A stretch of DNA of 64,000 nucleotides, taken from positions 248,001-312,000 of the forward strand of contig CBDCOD010000025.1 of assembly GCA_965219665.1 (NCBI GenBank), given 5' to 3'. Each line of letters starts with the position of its first letter. The first letter of the stretch is position 1. The notes beneath the pieces are model-generated. The model did not search any database and was not told the origin of the DNA. It worked only from the letters and a program-made list of their open reading frames with translations. The DNA is from CBDCOD01 sp965219665 (GTDB taxonomy: Bacteria; Pseudomonadota; Gammaproteobacteria; CAKMZV01). Below, in pieces: positions 1 through 10,768 of the stretch. A program made the translations under genes and the position numbers.

Positions 1-1067
1 GGCGTTGAGCACATAAAATCAAAAGAGGACAGGAGATTGTAGAACTCTATAGCCCGTTGTGTTTTGTTTTCTTCATGAGTAGCAAGTCCCATCGCTACAC
101 GCATAAAAAAGCACTGTGGCAATTCTAGTCTGGTGTTGTCATGATGAATGAAGTAGCGATCATATAGCGTTTGTATGCCGAGGTAGTTAAATAGTAAGTC
201 AGCCTTTGCATTAAGTGCACTCCCTAATTCTGCCAAGTCATAGCCTTCTAATAAATGCGGGCTGAGCAATTCCAGCTCGACCGCTTTTTGAATATACATT
301 GGGAATACGACAGGATAGTGTTGCGCCATATCTGTCTGGGTAGAAAACACATTTTTTTGATAGAGAGCAGTTAATGCCTCATGACGTAAACTATCCAGTA
401 ATAAGCGAGCTGCTACATAAGAATAGTTTGGTTCTTCCTCAATTTTTGTGCGAGCAGCCATAACGAGTGCTTGGCTAAGTTCCTCTTCACTGATACCATC
501 ATATAGATTGGCATCTACCGCGTTGAGAACGCTAGCAGGATTAACCCCCTCAATGTTCTGGCAAGCTTCATCAATTACCGCTTCCAAGCGCGTTATATTA
601 AGAGGGAAGGCTTGCCCATCTTTGGAGTTCACCATTAAATTCTGTCGCAGAGTCAAGTGTCCAGTTTGCTTGCGTTCGCGTTCCTTAGAGCGCTCTTCGC
701 GATAAAGCACGTAGGCGCGTGCTACTTTCTGCTCTCCATTGCGCATTAGCGCTAATTCAACTTGGTCTTGAATATCTTCAATATACATTGGAGTGCCTGG
801 GGCTGTCCTACGTGTCACTGCAAGAGAAACATGTTCAGTGAATGTAGTAATGGTCTCCTTGATGCTCTGGGCATTACTGCTTTCAATGCCTTTTGTGGCA
901 TTAAAAGCTTTAGCTATCGCAATGGCAATTTTTTGAGGGTCAAAAGCGGATATTTCACCATTGCGACGGCGCACACTATATGCACTCCAAGCAGACTTAT
1001 TGGTTGTATGAGTAGACTGGCTTTCTTTAACTTCGTTTACAGGGGTTTGTGTTGAGGTTATTGACAT
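1..1067 (-). CDS. nrdA: Ribonucleoside-diphosphate reductase class Ia, alpha subunit (5' part, cut by window edge)
   Basis: Reverse-strand translation from ATG at 1065-1067 gives 355 residues running off the left edge. The N-terminus carries an ATP-cone regulatory domain: SAYSVRRRNGEISAFDPQKI, then VSLAVTRRTAPGTPMYIEDI and ALMRNGEQKVARAYVLYREE. The start of the reductase core follows (YSYVAARLLLDSLR, then LPQCFFMRVAMGLA). The protein makes deoxyribonucleotides from NDPs with NrdB. The active-site cysteines lie beyond the window. No strong ribosome binding site precedes the ATG. Two NrdR boxes lie 28-77 bp upstream, so ATP/dATP-responsive repression is likely. nrdB is not visible and may follow outside the window. 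Confidence 0.93.
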   Translation of the reverse strand, partial: MSITSTQTPVNEVKESQSTHTTNKSAWSAYSVRRRNGEISAFDPQKIAIAIAKAFNATKGIESSNAQSIKETITTFTEHVSLAVTRRTAPGTPMYIEDIQDQVELALMRNGEQKVARAYVLYREERSKERERKQTGHLTLRQNLMVNSKDGQAFPLNITRLEAVIDEACQNIEGVNPASVLNAVDANLYDGISEEELSQALVMAARTKIEEEPNYSYVAARLLLDSLRHEALTALYQKNVFSTQTDMAQHYPVVFPMYIQKAVELELLSPHLLEGYDLAELGSALNAKADLLFNYLGIQTLYDRYFIHHDNTRLELPQCFFMRVAMGLATHEENKTQRAIEFYNLLSSFDFMCST

Positions 1068-1094
1068 TTTTTCCACAAGTATTTCACAGGTTAA

Positions 1095-1142
1095 ACACAA
1101 TATATAGTTGATAGATCTGCACATAGACCCAATATGTTGGGT
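1095..1142 (-). promoter_or_regulatory. Tandem NrdR boxes upstream of nrdA
   Basis: Two 16-bp sites match the NrdR consensus acaCwAtATaTwGtgt. Box 1 at 1095-1110 (ACACAATATATAGTTG) has 13-14 matches. Box 2 at 1127-1142 (ACCCAATATGTTGGGT) has about 13. Box 2 sits inside a longer palindrome, AGACCCAA-tatg-TTGGGTCT. The centres are 32 bp apart, close to three helical turns, which is the spacing known for NrdR pairs. Known role of the family: the zinc finger/ATP-cone repressor NrdR binds such pairs to repress ribonucleotide reductase genes. nrdR itself is not in the window. Confidence 0.8.
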
Positions 1143-1315
1143 CTGTGCATGGGTGACATTAAACCAGAAAAAAAGAATTTTTTAGCAGGTTTTTTTATAC
1201 TATTTGTTGGGATTGTTATTCAAAAATGTATAAAGAAGGCTGCTGCTTGATAGCTGTGCAGCACAGCTACAATCGATGATATTCAAAGAATACCGAGTGT
1301 GAAGAAGTTCACTGC

Positions 1316-3235
<1,920 letters not shown>

Positions 3236-3267
3236 ATCACTTCCTGTACACCGTATCAATCAATATG

Positions 3268-4653
3268 TTAGCCGAAGGCAACCGAGGGTAGCCATAATAC
3301 CAACTCTGGGAAAAGGATAATAATCACAAGCCCAATGAGTTGTAGGAAGACAAATGGGATGACGCCTTTATAAATTTGGCTAAGGCTGATTTCTGGTGGG
3401 CAAACACCTTTTAAGTAAAAAATAGCAAAGCCAACAGGAGGGGTGAGAAAGGATGTCTGTAGTGCAACAGCAACCAATAATATAAACCAAATGAGTTCAG
3501 GGTTATCAATGACGCCATAGCCGTCTATTTCTAAACCAGTTGACACAATAATAGGTGCAAGCAGCGGTAGAATGATTAGTGTAATCTCTATCCAATCTAA
3601 TAAAAAACCTAGTAAAAAAACAATAAACAGGATGAGTAGAACAGTACCCATACCGTCTAAATTAAAATTCTGGATGCTTGTAGTGATGAGCTCATCTCCC
3701 CCTAATTCACGCACTACTAAAGCAAAGCAGGTGGCGCCAATAAATATCATGAATATGTAAGCAGATGTATTAAAGGTTTCGAAAACTGCTTCACGAAGTT
3801 TAGTAAAATTAAGTTTTCTATTTGCCCAAGCTAATAATGTAGCAGACATTGCTCCCAAGCCACTTGCCTCGGTAGGGGTAGCAATACCCAAGAAAATAGA
3901 GCCTAATACGAGTAGTATCAGTCCCAAAGGCGGTGCTGCTGCTTTTAAAAATTCTAATAAAATACGAGGATTCAGATGTTCTTGAGTATCGGGTATGGGT
4001 AATTTATCAGGCTTTAGATATCCTAAGACCAGGAGATAAATAGCATAAAGCCCTCCTATCAATAAGCCCGGAAGAACAGCGCCCATAAATAAATCACCAA
4101 CAGAAACAGCCAGCTGATCTCCCATAATCACAAGCATTATGCTCGGTGGTAGTAAAATGCCCAGTGTGCCAGAACTAGCTATAGTTCCTAATGCAACTTG
4201 GGGGTCTGTTTTTTGCCTTAACATGGCTGGTAGTGACAACAGACCCAATAGAGCAACTGAAGCGCCAATAATACCAGTAGATGCTGCTAAAACAATGCCG
4301 ATGAACACGACAGTTAATGCTAGTCCTCCACGTACCTTGCCAAACATTTTTTGAGTGGAAAGCATCATTCTTTCAGCAACCCCTGATCTGTCTAACATCA
4401 TGCCCATGAAAATGAACATGGGTAGAGCGACCAGAACCCAGTTATCTATGATTTTATAGATACGGTTGACGATTAAGCCTAAGGTGAGATAATCTAAGCC
4501 CGTAAATGTATCAAAATATAAATCAGAAAGATAACCCAAACCAGTGAAGATGACAGACAAGCCAGCAAGCGTGTAAGCAATTGGAAAGCCAGTAAGTAGC
4601 AAGCCTGCAAAACTGAGGAACATCAGAAGAACTAAAATTTCATTAGCGTCCAT
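3268..4653 (-). CDS. dctM: TRAP transporter large membrane subunit (DctM family)
   Basis: The 461-residue, very hydrophobic protein has about a dozen membrane segments. Family features include an N-terminal PIAYTLAGLSVIF segment, the conserved LLPPSIMLVIMGD loop, and the late LTPPVGFAIFYLKGV segment. It forms the Na+-coupled translocation channel of a tripartite ATP-independent periplasmic transporter. It overlaps dctQ by 11 bp and precedes aacS. The substrate cannot be read from this subunit. The operon partner points to a short-chain keto acid such as acetoacetate, which is inference. Confidence 0.92.
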   Translation of the reverse strand: MDANEILVLLMFLSFAGLLLTGFPIAYTLAGLSVIFTGLGYLSDLYFDTFTGLDYLTLGLIVNRIYKIIDNWVLVALPMFIFMGMMLDRSGVAERMMLSTQKMFGKVRGGLALTVVFIGIVLAASTGIIGASVALLGLLSLPAMLRQKTDPQVALGTIASSGTLGILLPPSIMLVIMGDQLAVSVGDLFMGAVLPGLLIGGLYAIYLLVLGYLKPDKLPIPDTQEHLNPRILLEFLKAAAPPLGLILLVLGSIFLGIATPTEASGLGAMSATLLAWANRKLNFTKLREAVFETFNTSAYIFMIFIGATCFALVVRELGGDELITTSIQNFNLDGMGTVLLILFIVFLLGFLLDWIEITLIILPLLAPIIVSTGLEIDGYGVIDNPELIWFILLVAVALQTSFLTPPVGFAIFYLKGVCPPEISLSQIYKGVIPFVFLQLIGLVIIILFPELVLWLPSVAFG

Positions 4654-5188
4654 GTGTCTGTGAGTTTGTGTTTACTGGCGTAGTCTCCAGTATAGTGATG
4701 GCGTTTTTTATTGTATGACTGATGCAGCTAACCAGCATAAGAAAAAAGCAAATAGGCAGAGTCCCTTTTATGATCCATCTATAGGGCAACCCTTGTGGTG
4801 AATCTGAGCGTTCATTCAAGCGGAATGATTCATACCAGAAATCTATAGAGTGATCCAACGCGATGAATAAAAAAGGCATCATTAGAAAAAGCATGCCCAG
4901 AAAATCAATAATCGCTTTCTTGCGCGGTGAAAATTTATCTCTCAGTACATCTGTCCGGATGGGAGTTCCCTTAATTTGAGAGTAGACGATGCCGAACATG
5001 ATAGTTGCGCCATACAGGTGCCATTGCAACTCTTCTAAAGCTGCAATGCCTGATGAAAAACCATAGCGCAGAGCCACTTGTAGTACTATGACAAAAACCA
5101 GGCAAGGAATCAGCCATGCCGCCACTTTAGTGATGGACAGGATAAATCTTTCTATCCAGTCAAGACCTTGTACTAAACAGATTCTCAT
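4643..5188 (-). CDS. dctQ: TRAP transporter small membrane subunit (DctQ family)
   Basis: The 181-aa protein has four predicted membrane segments (about residues 20-42, 52-72, 92-114, 142-162). It contains the DctQ hallmark ALEELQWHLYG between the first two segments. It connects the binding protein to DctM in the inner membrane. It follows dctP by 37 bp and overlaps dctM by 11 bp, so the three are co-translated. A C-terminal polar tail of about 20 residues carries no recognisable motif. Confidence 0.9.
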   Translation of the reverse strand: MRICLVQGLDWIERFILSITKVAAWLIPCLVFVIVLQVALRYGFSSGIAALEELQWHLYGATIMFGIVYSQIKGTPIRTDVLRDKFSPRKKAIIDFLGMLFLMMPFLFIALDHSIDFWYESFRLNERSDSPQGLPYRWIIKGTLPICFFLMLVSCISHTIKNAITILETTPVNTNSQTHGR

Positions 5189-5225
5189 TTTTCAGAAAAT
5201 CATCAGATTTGGGTATATTAAGCGG

Positions 5226-6284
5226 TTAGTTTCGTTCTCGCGGTAAAAAGCCGTAAGATTGCCATACTTTATAGCCTTTTCTAAAGGCCTGTTGGCTTGC
5301 CCATACTTTGGCAAAAAACTTATCATTTGCTACTTGTTCTTTAACAACTTCATTCCAAGCTGATTCAAATGTATTGAGCATACTATCAGACCAGTAGTGC
5401 AGTTTGACACCGTGCTTATCAACGTTTTCTTGCATAGCAGCATACTGACCTGCTTCACCGCGAGCAAAAGAGCGCATGAGAGAGGCCTCACATACTGTAT
5501 TGATAACCGCTTGTTGTTGGCTATCCATGCTGTTCCAGACTTTTTTATTTATCAATAACTCGGCAAGTGTTGTTTGCTGGTGCCAGCCGGGGAAATAATT
5601 ATGTTTTACTAGTTTGTAAAAACCAAGACGCTTGTCAACCTCAGGCAATGAAAATTCAGTTGCATCAATCGCGCCTTTTTCCAGCGCTGGATAAATTTCA
5701 GCCCCTGGCAGTAGGGAGGTTTGTGCGCCGATTTTTTGCATGACTTGTCCGCCCAAGCCAAAAAAACGGATTTTTAGACCTTTTAGGTCACTAGGTGAAT
5801 TAATCTCCTTAGCAAACCAACCAGATGTCTCAGGTGGTATGATAGCACATGGTATAACTTTAACATTGAAGCCGTTGGAGTCATACATTTCCTGGTAGAG
5901 TTCTAGACCATCTCCGTGGTACATCCATGCCATAAACTCTCCAGCTTCAGGTCCAAATGGTATGGCAGAGAATAAAGGTGCAGCAGGCATTTTACCTGTC
6001 CAGTATCCTGCAATAGAATAGCCTGAATTAACCTTTCCACTAGAGACAGCATCTAATATCTCAAATGGTGCAACGAGTTTTTTAGGTTCGTACACTTTCA
6101 TTCTTAAGGAGCCGCCTGAGATGACACCCAACCGCTCAGCAACATATAGTATTGGTGAGCCTAAAGCAGGTAGGCTTGTTGAGAAAACCACAGGGGTTTT
6201 GAGTAGAATTTTTTTTGCATATACACTGGTCGATGATAGTGCTATAAAAATTGCTATCAGAGGGAGGTAAATTGATTTGTTCAT
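5226..6284 (-). CDS. dctP: TRAP transporter periplasmic solute-binding protein (DctP/TakP-like)
   Basis: The 352-aa protein has a Sec signal peptide (MNKSIYLPLIAIFIALSS, cleavage near VYA-KK). The body is a DctP fold with PFEILDAVSSGKVNSGYS, GLKIRFFGLGGQVMQKIGA, an ALEKGAIDATEF loop, and FPGWHQQTTLAELLINK. These resemble the alpha-keto-acid binding TakP branch more than the C4-dicarboxylate or sialate branches. It captures the solute in the periplasm and hands it to DctQM. It is the first gene of dctPQM-aacS. Two paralogues lie at 9.6-11.8 kb without membrane partners. The exact ligand is inferred from gene context only. Confidence 0.9.
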   Translation of the reverse strand: MNKSIYLPLIAIFIALSSTSVYAKKILLKTPVVFSTSLPALGSPILYVAERLGVISGGSLRMKVYEPKKLVAPFEILDAVSSGKVNSGYSIAGYWTGKMPAAPLFSAIPFGPEAGEFMAWMYHGDGLELYQEMYDSNGFNVKVIPCAIIPPETSGWFAKEINSPSDLKGLKIRFFGLGGQVMQKIGAQTSLLPGAEIYPALEKGAIDATEFSLPEVDKRLGFYKLVKHNYFPGWHQQTTLAELLINKKVWNSMDSQQQAVINTVCEASLMRSFARGEAGQYAAMQENVDKHGVKLHYWSDSMLNTFESAWNEVVKEQVANDKFFAKVWASQQAFRKGYKVWQSYGFLPRERN

Positions 6285-6716
6285 GGCGTAACTCCTTTAA
6301 CTTCGTAACGTGCAGTACATAAAAATTTATTATGTACTTATGTATGAGTTCTATTAGTTGGCGTTATCTTGCTTTCAGTGCTTTTTTCTAAATCTGACAA
6401 CGACAACTAAATAGATACTGCTTATCTTAACCTTAAGAAGGCAGTTTTACTATATCACATTATCCGAGCAAATTCCATCATAAGATACGATTAGCATTCT
6501 GATAGAACATTTTCACACTTTACTAAACACATCTAAATTTATGGCTACAGAATTGCGCTTACCGCTTGCTATGGCGTAGCTGAATTTATTATATGCACTA
6601 TGATAATCTCTCAGATTTATGCTTGACATGCATGACGCAGCAAGCGATAATGCGCGCCCACATTTGAGAGAGGGCTGTCTTCTTATTTGTATCACGATTT
6701 AGTGAATCATATTTAT
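6285..6716. other. Intergenic region between dctP and the tRNA cluster
   Basis: This 432-bp AT-rich spacer must hold the minus-strand promoter of dctPQM-aacS near its left end. I cannot fix that promoter by eye. The right end holds the plus-strand tRNA promoter annotated separately. A 60-codon minus-strand ORF inside (6513-6695) overlaps that promoter and has no protein-like features. Confidence 0.6.
6623..6651 (+). promoter_or_regulatory. Strong sigma-70 promoter of the tRNA-Ala/Glu/Gly operon
   Basis: The -35 is a perfect TTGACA (6623-6628), the spacer is 17 bp, and the -10 is GATAAT (6646-6651). A GC-rich discriminator (GCGCGCCC) follows, typical of stringently and growth-rate controlled stable RNA promoters. 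The expected start near 6658 is about 60 bp upstream of tRNA-Ala. Confidence 0.85.
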
Positions 6717-6792
<76 letters not shown>

Positions 6793-6825
6793 GTACATCC
6801 TCAAATGCTGCCTTTTGAATAGTCC

Positions 6826-6901
6826 GTCCCCTTCGTCTAGTGGCCTAGGACTCCGCCCTTTCACGGCGGCAACAGGGGTTCGAGTCCCCTAGGGGACGCC
6901 A
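6826..6901 (+). tRNA. tRNA-Glu (TTC)
   Basis: A 76-nt cloverleaf with GTCCCCT/AGGGGAC acceptor stem, anticodon loop CTTTCAC (anticodon TTC), T-loop TTCGAGT and encoded CCA. It lies 33 bp after tRNA-Ala. Confidence 0.97.
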
Positions 6902-6914
6902 TTTTTTGCGGTAC

Positions 6915-6990
6915 GCGGGAATAGCTCAGCTGGTAGAGCGCAACCTTGCCAAGGTTGAGGTCGCGGGTTCGAACCCCGTTTCCCGCTCCA
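6915..6990 (+). tRNA. tRNA-Gly (GCC)
   Basis: A 76-nt cloverleaf with GCGGGAA/TTCCCGC acceptor stem, anticodon loop TTGCCAA (GCC), T-loop TTCGAAC and encoded CCA. It lies 13 bp after tRNA-Glu. Confidence 0.97.
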
Positions 6991-7070
6991 ATAACGCAGA
7001 ATGGTAGCAGTGAATATTCTGTTCATCCTATCAATAATACTATAAGCCAAGTTTGGCATAATTAGCTTAT

Positions 7071-7090
7071 TTCGCCGCTCAGGAGGCGAA
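7071..7090 (+). terminator. Possible weak hairpin after the tRNA operon
   Basis: TTCGCC (7071-7076) can pair with GGCGAA (7085-7090) around an 8-nt loop. A T-run follows about 8 nt later, so this is at best a weak intrinsic terminator. It may instead belong to the aroQ leader. Confidence 0.35.
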
Positions 7091-7199
7091 TATCATTACT
7101 TTTTTTGATATTTTTTTAAAACATCAAGCGTGTTTGTCGGTAGAATTGACGAGAAAATTGCAGTTAGAGGGGAGGCATAGAGGCATTCCTTTAGTGCGT

Positions 7200-7637
7200 A
7201 TGAAAAAACATATACTAGTAATAAACGGTCCCAACCTTAATATGCTCGGCATAAGGGAGCCTTCTTTGTATGGCAGTCTCACACTTAGTGACTTAGAGCA
7301 GATGTTACATCAGCATGCTGAACAGAAGCGCTGCATCGTATCCTGTTATCAAAGCAATAGTGAAGAAAAACTCATAGAACGTATTCAACAGGCTTGCACA
7401 GAGCAGGTACACGGGATAATTATCAATGCGGGCGCATATACACACACTAGTATCGCGTTGCGAGATGCTACGGCAATGGTTTCATGCCCTTTTGTTGAGG
7501 TACATCTTAGTAATGTGTACGCACGTGAGGTATTTCGAGAAAAATCATTTTTATCGGATAAAGCAGAAGCGGTTATTAGCGGATTAGGATTCTTGGGTTA
7601 TCGTGCTGCGTTTGATTTTTTAGTGGATTGTAGATAG
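7200..7637 (+). CDS. aroQ: 3-dehydroquinate dehydratase, type II
   Basis: A 145-aa type II dehydroquinase catalysing the third step of the shikimate pathway (3-dehydroquinate to 3-dehydroshikimate). Motifs seen: ILVINGPNLNMLGIREPSLYG with the catalytic Arg/Tyr lid, YQSNSEEKLIERIQQA, IIINAGAYTHTSIALRDA, and EVHLSNVYAREVFREKS with the catalytic His. The ATG at 7200 gives the family's usual length. A TTG at 7134 would add 22 atypical residues. It forms the conserved aroQ-accB-accC cluster. Confidence 0.93.
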   Translation: MKKHILVINGPNLNMLGIREPSLYGSLTLSDLEQMLHQHAEQKRCIVSCYQSNSEEKLIERIQQACTEQVHGIIINAGAYTHTSIALRDATAMVSCPFVEVHLSNVYAREVFREKSFLSDKAEAVISGLGFLGYRAAFDFLVDCR

Positions 7638-7678
7638 TTCTTACATTTTCTTATTAAACTTATAAAACACGAGGTAAT

Positions 7679-8146
7679 ATGGATATTCGTAAAGTAAAGA
7701 AACTCATTGATTTGTTTGAAGAATCTGGTATAGGTGAATTAGAAATTCAGGAGGGTGAGGAGTCTATTCGCATTGCAGCCCCCAAGCAAGGAGGTGTTGC
7801 TGCCGTCCAAATGCCCCCAGTTGCTTCGGTTGCGCCAATGGCCGTGTCTGATTTAACCCGAGAAACGTCTCCTGAGAGTCCTTCTGATGTAAGCGCTGGT
7901 GCAGCTGATTTGGCAGGTGCCTTTAAGTCACCGATGGTAGGCACTTTTTATAGCGCACCTAGCCCAGATGCTCCTCCGTTTGTACAAGAAGGTAGTCGCG
8001 TGCAGGCAGGTGATGTTTTATGCATCATTGAAGCAATGAAAATCATGAATCAAGTGACTGCTGATAAAGCCGGGTCGGTTCAAAAGATATTAGTTGAAAG
8101 TGGTGAGCCTGTCGAGTTTGATCAACCATTATTTGTTATCCAATAA
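7679..8146 (+). CDS. accB: Biotin carboxyl carrier protein of acetyl-CoA carboxylase
   Basis: The 155-aa protein has an N-terminal dimerisation segment, a Pro/Ala/Ser-rich linker (about residues 38-78) and a C-terminal biotinyl domain. The biotinylated lysine is K121 in IEAMKIMNQV. It carries CO2 between AccC and the carboxyltransferase in fatty-acid synthesis. A good site (GAGG, 4 nt) precedes the ATG. It lies 41 bp after aroQ and 8 bp before accC. Confidence 0.96.
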   Translation: MDIRKVKKLIDLFEESGIGELEIQEGEESIRIAAPKQGGVAAVQMPPVASVAPMAVSDLTRETSPESPSDVSAGAADLAGAFKSPMVGTFYSAPSPDAPPFVQEGSRVQAGDVLCIIEAMKIMNQVTADKAGSVQKILVESGEPVEFDQPLFVIQ

Positions 8147-8154
8147 AGGGAACT

Positions 8155-9501
8155 ATGATTAAAAAAGTTCTGATTGCTAATAGAGGAGAGATTGCTCTTC
8201 GGGTACTACGCGCGTGTGCGGAGTTAGGTATTAAAACGGTTGCAGTATATTCCACTGCTGACAAAAATCTGAAGCATGTACGCTTGGCAGATGAAGCAGT
8301 TTGTATAGGACCACCTCCTTCTACAAAGAGCTATTTACATGTACCAACTATTTTGTCAGCGGCAGAAATAACACAGGCAGACGCCGTTCATCCAGGGTAT
8401 GGCTTCTTATCCGAAAATGCTGACTTTATTGATCAAGTTGAATCAGCAGGACTAACGTTTATCGGTCCCACTGGAGATACTGTTCGGATAATGGGTGATA
8501 AAGTAAGCGCAATTAAAGCCATGAAGAGCGCTGGTATTCCCACTGTGCCAGGTTCTGATGGCGAGTTAGGGAGTGATGAGCAGACTAATTTGGCGCTCGC
8601 AGAAAAAATTGGTTACCCTGTTATTGTGAAAGCAGCAGGTGGTGGCGGTGGGCGTGGCATGCGGGTGGTTCATAGTGCCGACGAGTTACTTGAGTCTATT
8701 GCTTTGACTAAACAAGAAGCTAAAGCAGCATTTGATAACGATGCAGTATACATGGAAAAATTTCTCACAAAACCTCGCCATATTGAAATTCAGGTACTCT
8801 CAGATGGTCAAGGAAATGCCATTCATTTAGGTGAACGTGACTGCTCCATGCAACGTCGTCATCAGAAAGTAGTAGAGGAAGCACCTGCTCCAGGTATTAC
8901 AGATGAAGTGCGCAGTCAAATTGGTTTTTTATGTTCAAAGGCCTGTATTGATATTGGTTATCGTGGAGCAGGAACTTTTGAATTTCTCTATGAGGAAGGG
9001 CGCTTTTACTTCATAGAGATGAATACCCGTGTACAGGTTGAGCATCCCGTTACAGAAATGATTACAGGCGTAGACATTGTTAGAGAACAATTGTCTATAG
9101 CTTCTGGCAATCCCTTAAGTATAAAACAGGAAGATGTTCATATTACAGGACATGCTATAGAGTGCCGCATCAATGCGGAGGACCCAGAAACCTTTATGCC
9201 TTCTCCTGGGAAAATTGATATGTTTCACCAGCCTGGTGGATTGGGTATACGTATTGAAACGCACATTTACTCTGGGTACACGGTTCCCCCGCATTATGAC
9301 TCCATGATTGCTAAATTTATTACCCATGCTTCAAGTCGAGAACATGCTATTGCACGTATGCGACAGGTTTTGACAGAAAGCGTTATCAAGGGTATAAAAA
9401 GTAATATTCCATTACAAATGGATAACATGCTAGACCCTGATTTTTGTAAGGGTGGCGTATCCATTCATCACTTGGAGCAGCGACTAGCCATATCAGATTA
9501 G
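8155..9501 (+). CDS. accC: Biotin carboxylase subunit of acetyl-CoA carboxylase
   Basis: A 448-aa ATP-grasp enzyme of normal family length. The N-terminal domain is KVLIANRGEIALRVLRAC. The glycine-rich ATP lid is KAAGGGGGRGMRVV, and the catalytic region includes GERDCSMQRRHQKVVEEAPA and FIEMNTRVQVEHPVTEMITG. It carboxylates the biotin on AccB using ATP and bicarbonate. Co-transcribed with accB. accA and accD are not in the window. Confidence 0.97.
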   Translation: MIKKVLIANRGEIALRVLRACAELGIKTVAVYSTADKNLKHVRLADEAVCIGPPPSTKSYLHVPTILSAAEITQADAVHPGYGFLSENADFIDQVESAGLTFIGPTGDTVRIMGDKVSAIKAMKSAGIPTVPGSDGELGSDEQTNLALAEKIGYPVIVKAAGGGGGRGMRVVHSADELLESIALTKQEAKAAFDNDAVYMEKFLTKPRHIEIQVLSDGQGNAIHLGERDCSMQRRHQKVVEEAPAPGITDEVRSQIGFLCSKACIDIGYRGAGTFEFLYEEGRFYFIEMNTRVQVEHPVTEMITGVDIVREQLSIASGNPLSIKQEDVHITGHAIECRINAEDPETFMPSPGKIDMFHQPGGLGIRIETHIYSGYTVPPHYDSMIAKFITHASSREHAIARMRQVLTESVIKGIKSNIPLQMDNMLDPDFCKGGVSIHHLEQRLAISD

Positions 9502-9574
9502 AACATATTCAAATTAGATACTGTACAATCTGTACTATAAGAAAAGTTTGGTATTTAAAAACGAATTCTTACTT

Positions 9575-9597
9575 GAGGGCGGTCTTTTGACTGCCTC
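9575..9597 (+). terminator. Leader hairpin between accC and the first tandem TRAP binding protein
   Basis: GGCGGTC and GACTGCC pair (one G-T) around TTTT. Only a short T-run follows, so termination would be leaky. The hairpin lies about 30 bp before the next start codon. A related hairpin occupies the same position before the second paralogue. Confidence 0.45.
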
Positions 9598-9625
9598 TTT
9601 GGTCAAAATTAAAAGGAGTTTACCT

Positions 9626-10699
9626 ATGAAAACATTCAATAAAGCCTTTGGAATTGCTGCGTTTGTAGCAGTCTCCGTATTAGCAGGAGGTGTTAGCACT
9701 GCTTCTGCAAAGACATATACATTAAAGTTGGCTGAAACGTGGCCGCCTAACTTTCCTATATTTGGCGATGCTACTAAAAATCTTGCAAAAATGGTTGATG
9801 TAATGTCTAACGGTCGCCTGAAAATACGCGTTGACTCTAAAAATAAGCATAAGGCTCCCTTAGGCATTTTTGAATTAGTAAGCTCTGGTCAGTATGATAT
9901 GGGGCACTCTGCCTCCTATTACTGGAAAGGCAAGGTTCCTAATACGCTCTACTTTACCACTATGCCTTTTGGCATGACCGCGCCTGAGCAGTATGGCTGG
10001 TTTTATTTTGGTGGCGGTATGGAGTTGATGCAAGAAGTGTATAGCAAGCATAATTTACTCTCTTTCCCTGGAGGTAATACAGGTAACCAAATGGGTGGTT
10101 GGTTCCAGAAGGAAATAAATTCTTTGGATGACCTGAAAGGGCTAAAAATGCGCATTCCAGGATTTGCTGGGGAAGTGTTGGCCAAGTTAGGCGCGAAACC
10201 CACTAATATTCCTGGAGGGGAGCTATATACAGCTCTAGAACGCCGTACTATTGATGCTTTAGAGTGGGTGGGTCCATCACTAGATTTGCGTATGGGCTTC
10301 CACAAAATTGCTCCATACTACTATACAGGTTGGCATGAGCCTGCTACGGAGTTACAATTTTTAATCAATCAGCGTGCCTTTAATCGCTTGCCTAGTGACT
10401 TGCAAGAAATTTTGCGTGTGGCGATGCGCGCGGTAGCCTATGATATGTACATTCAGTCCTATCATGAGAGTGCGGTAAACTGGTCAACTATGAAAACAGA
10501 CTATCCTAATATTAAAGTGAAATCTTTTCCTAAGTCAGTTATAGTAGCATTACGCAAAGCAAATAATCAATTATTACAAGAGAAGGCAAAAGGTGATGCC
10601 TTGGCAAAACGCATTATCAATTCCCAAGCTGAGTACTTGAAAAAAGCGCGTGTATGGACCAATATTTCTGATCGTGCTTATTTAGATGCGTTAGATTAA
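9626..10699 (+). CDS. dctP: Orphan TRAP solute-binding protein, paralogue 1 (TakP-like)
   Basis: A 357-aa exported binding protein. The signal peptide runs from MKTFNKAFGIAAFVAVSVLA to a cleavage site near TASA-KTY. DctP-fold motifs: RVDSKNKHKAPLGIFELVSS, GHSASYYWKGKVPNTLYF, GLKMRIPGFAGEVLAKLGA, GGELYTALERRTIDALEW. It probably binds a keto or hydroxy acid. The start at 9626 is chosen for its AAGGAG site and proper signal peptide. No dctQ or dctM is adjacent, so it may use the DctQM encoded at 3.3-5.2 kb or one elsewhere. The downstream neighbour is a close tandem copy. Confidence 0.88.
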   Translation: MKTFNKAFGIAAFVAVSVLAGGVSTASAKTYTLKLAETWPPNFPIFGDATKNLAKMVDVMSNGRLKIRVDSKNKHKAPLGIFELVSSGQYDMGHSASYYWKGKVPNTLYFTTMPFGMTAPEQYGWFYFGGGMELMQEVYSKHNLLSFPGGNTGNQMGGWFQKEINSLDDLKGLKMRIPGFAGEVLAKLGAKPTNIPGGELYTALERRTIDALEWVGPSLDLRMGFHKIAPYYYTGWHEPATELQFLINQRAFNRLPSDLQEILRVAMRAVAYDMYIQSYHESAVNWSTMKTDYPNIKVKSFPKSVIVALRKANNQLLQEKAKGDALAKRIINSQAEYLKKARVWTNISDRAYLDALD

Positions 10700-10725
10700 T
10701 ATATGCCTATATTAGTTATGTAAAC

Positions 10726-10753
10726 AAAAGGCGGTTGATTGACCGCCTTTTTT
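10726..10753 (+). terminator. Intrinsic terminator or attenuator between the two binding-protein genes
   Basis: A perfect 10-bp stem AAAAGGCGGT/ACCGCCTTTT with a 6-nt loop and a 6-T tail. It ends the first gene. The next start codon is only about 16 bp further on, so the second gene would depend on read-through or a promoter inside the first gene. Confidence 0.85.
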
Positions 10754-10768
10754 ATAAGGGTCGTTGTG

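Noticed and set aside
448..1055. Two plus-strand ORFs at the left edge
   Set aside because: They lie entirely over nrdA on the other strand, whose translation matches the ATP-cone and reductase core.
1251..1269. 19-bp near-perfect inverted repeat after aacS
   Set aside because: Considered as a terminator, but no T-run follows on the minus strand. It could be an operator, with no evidence for which protein.
6513..6695. 60-codon minus-strand ORF before the tRNA cluster
   Set aside because: It overlaps the strong tRNA promoter and has no ribosome site or recognisable protein features.
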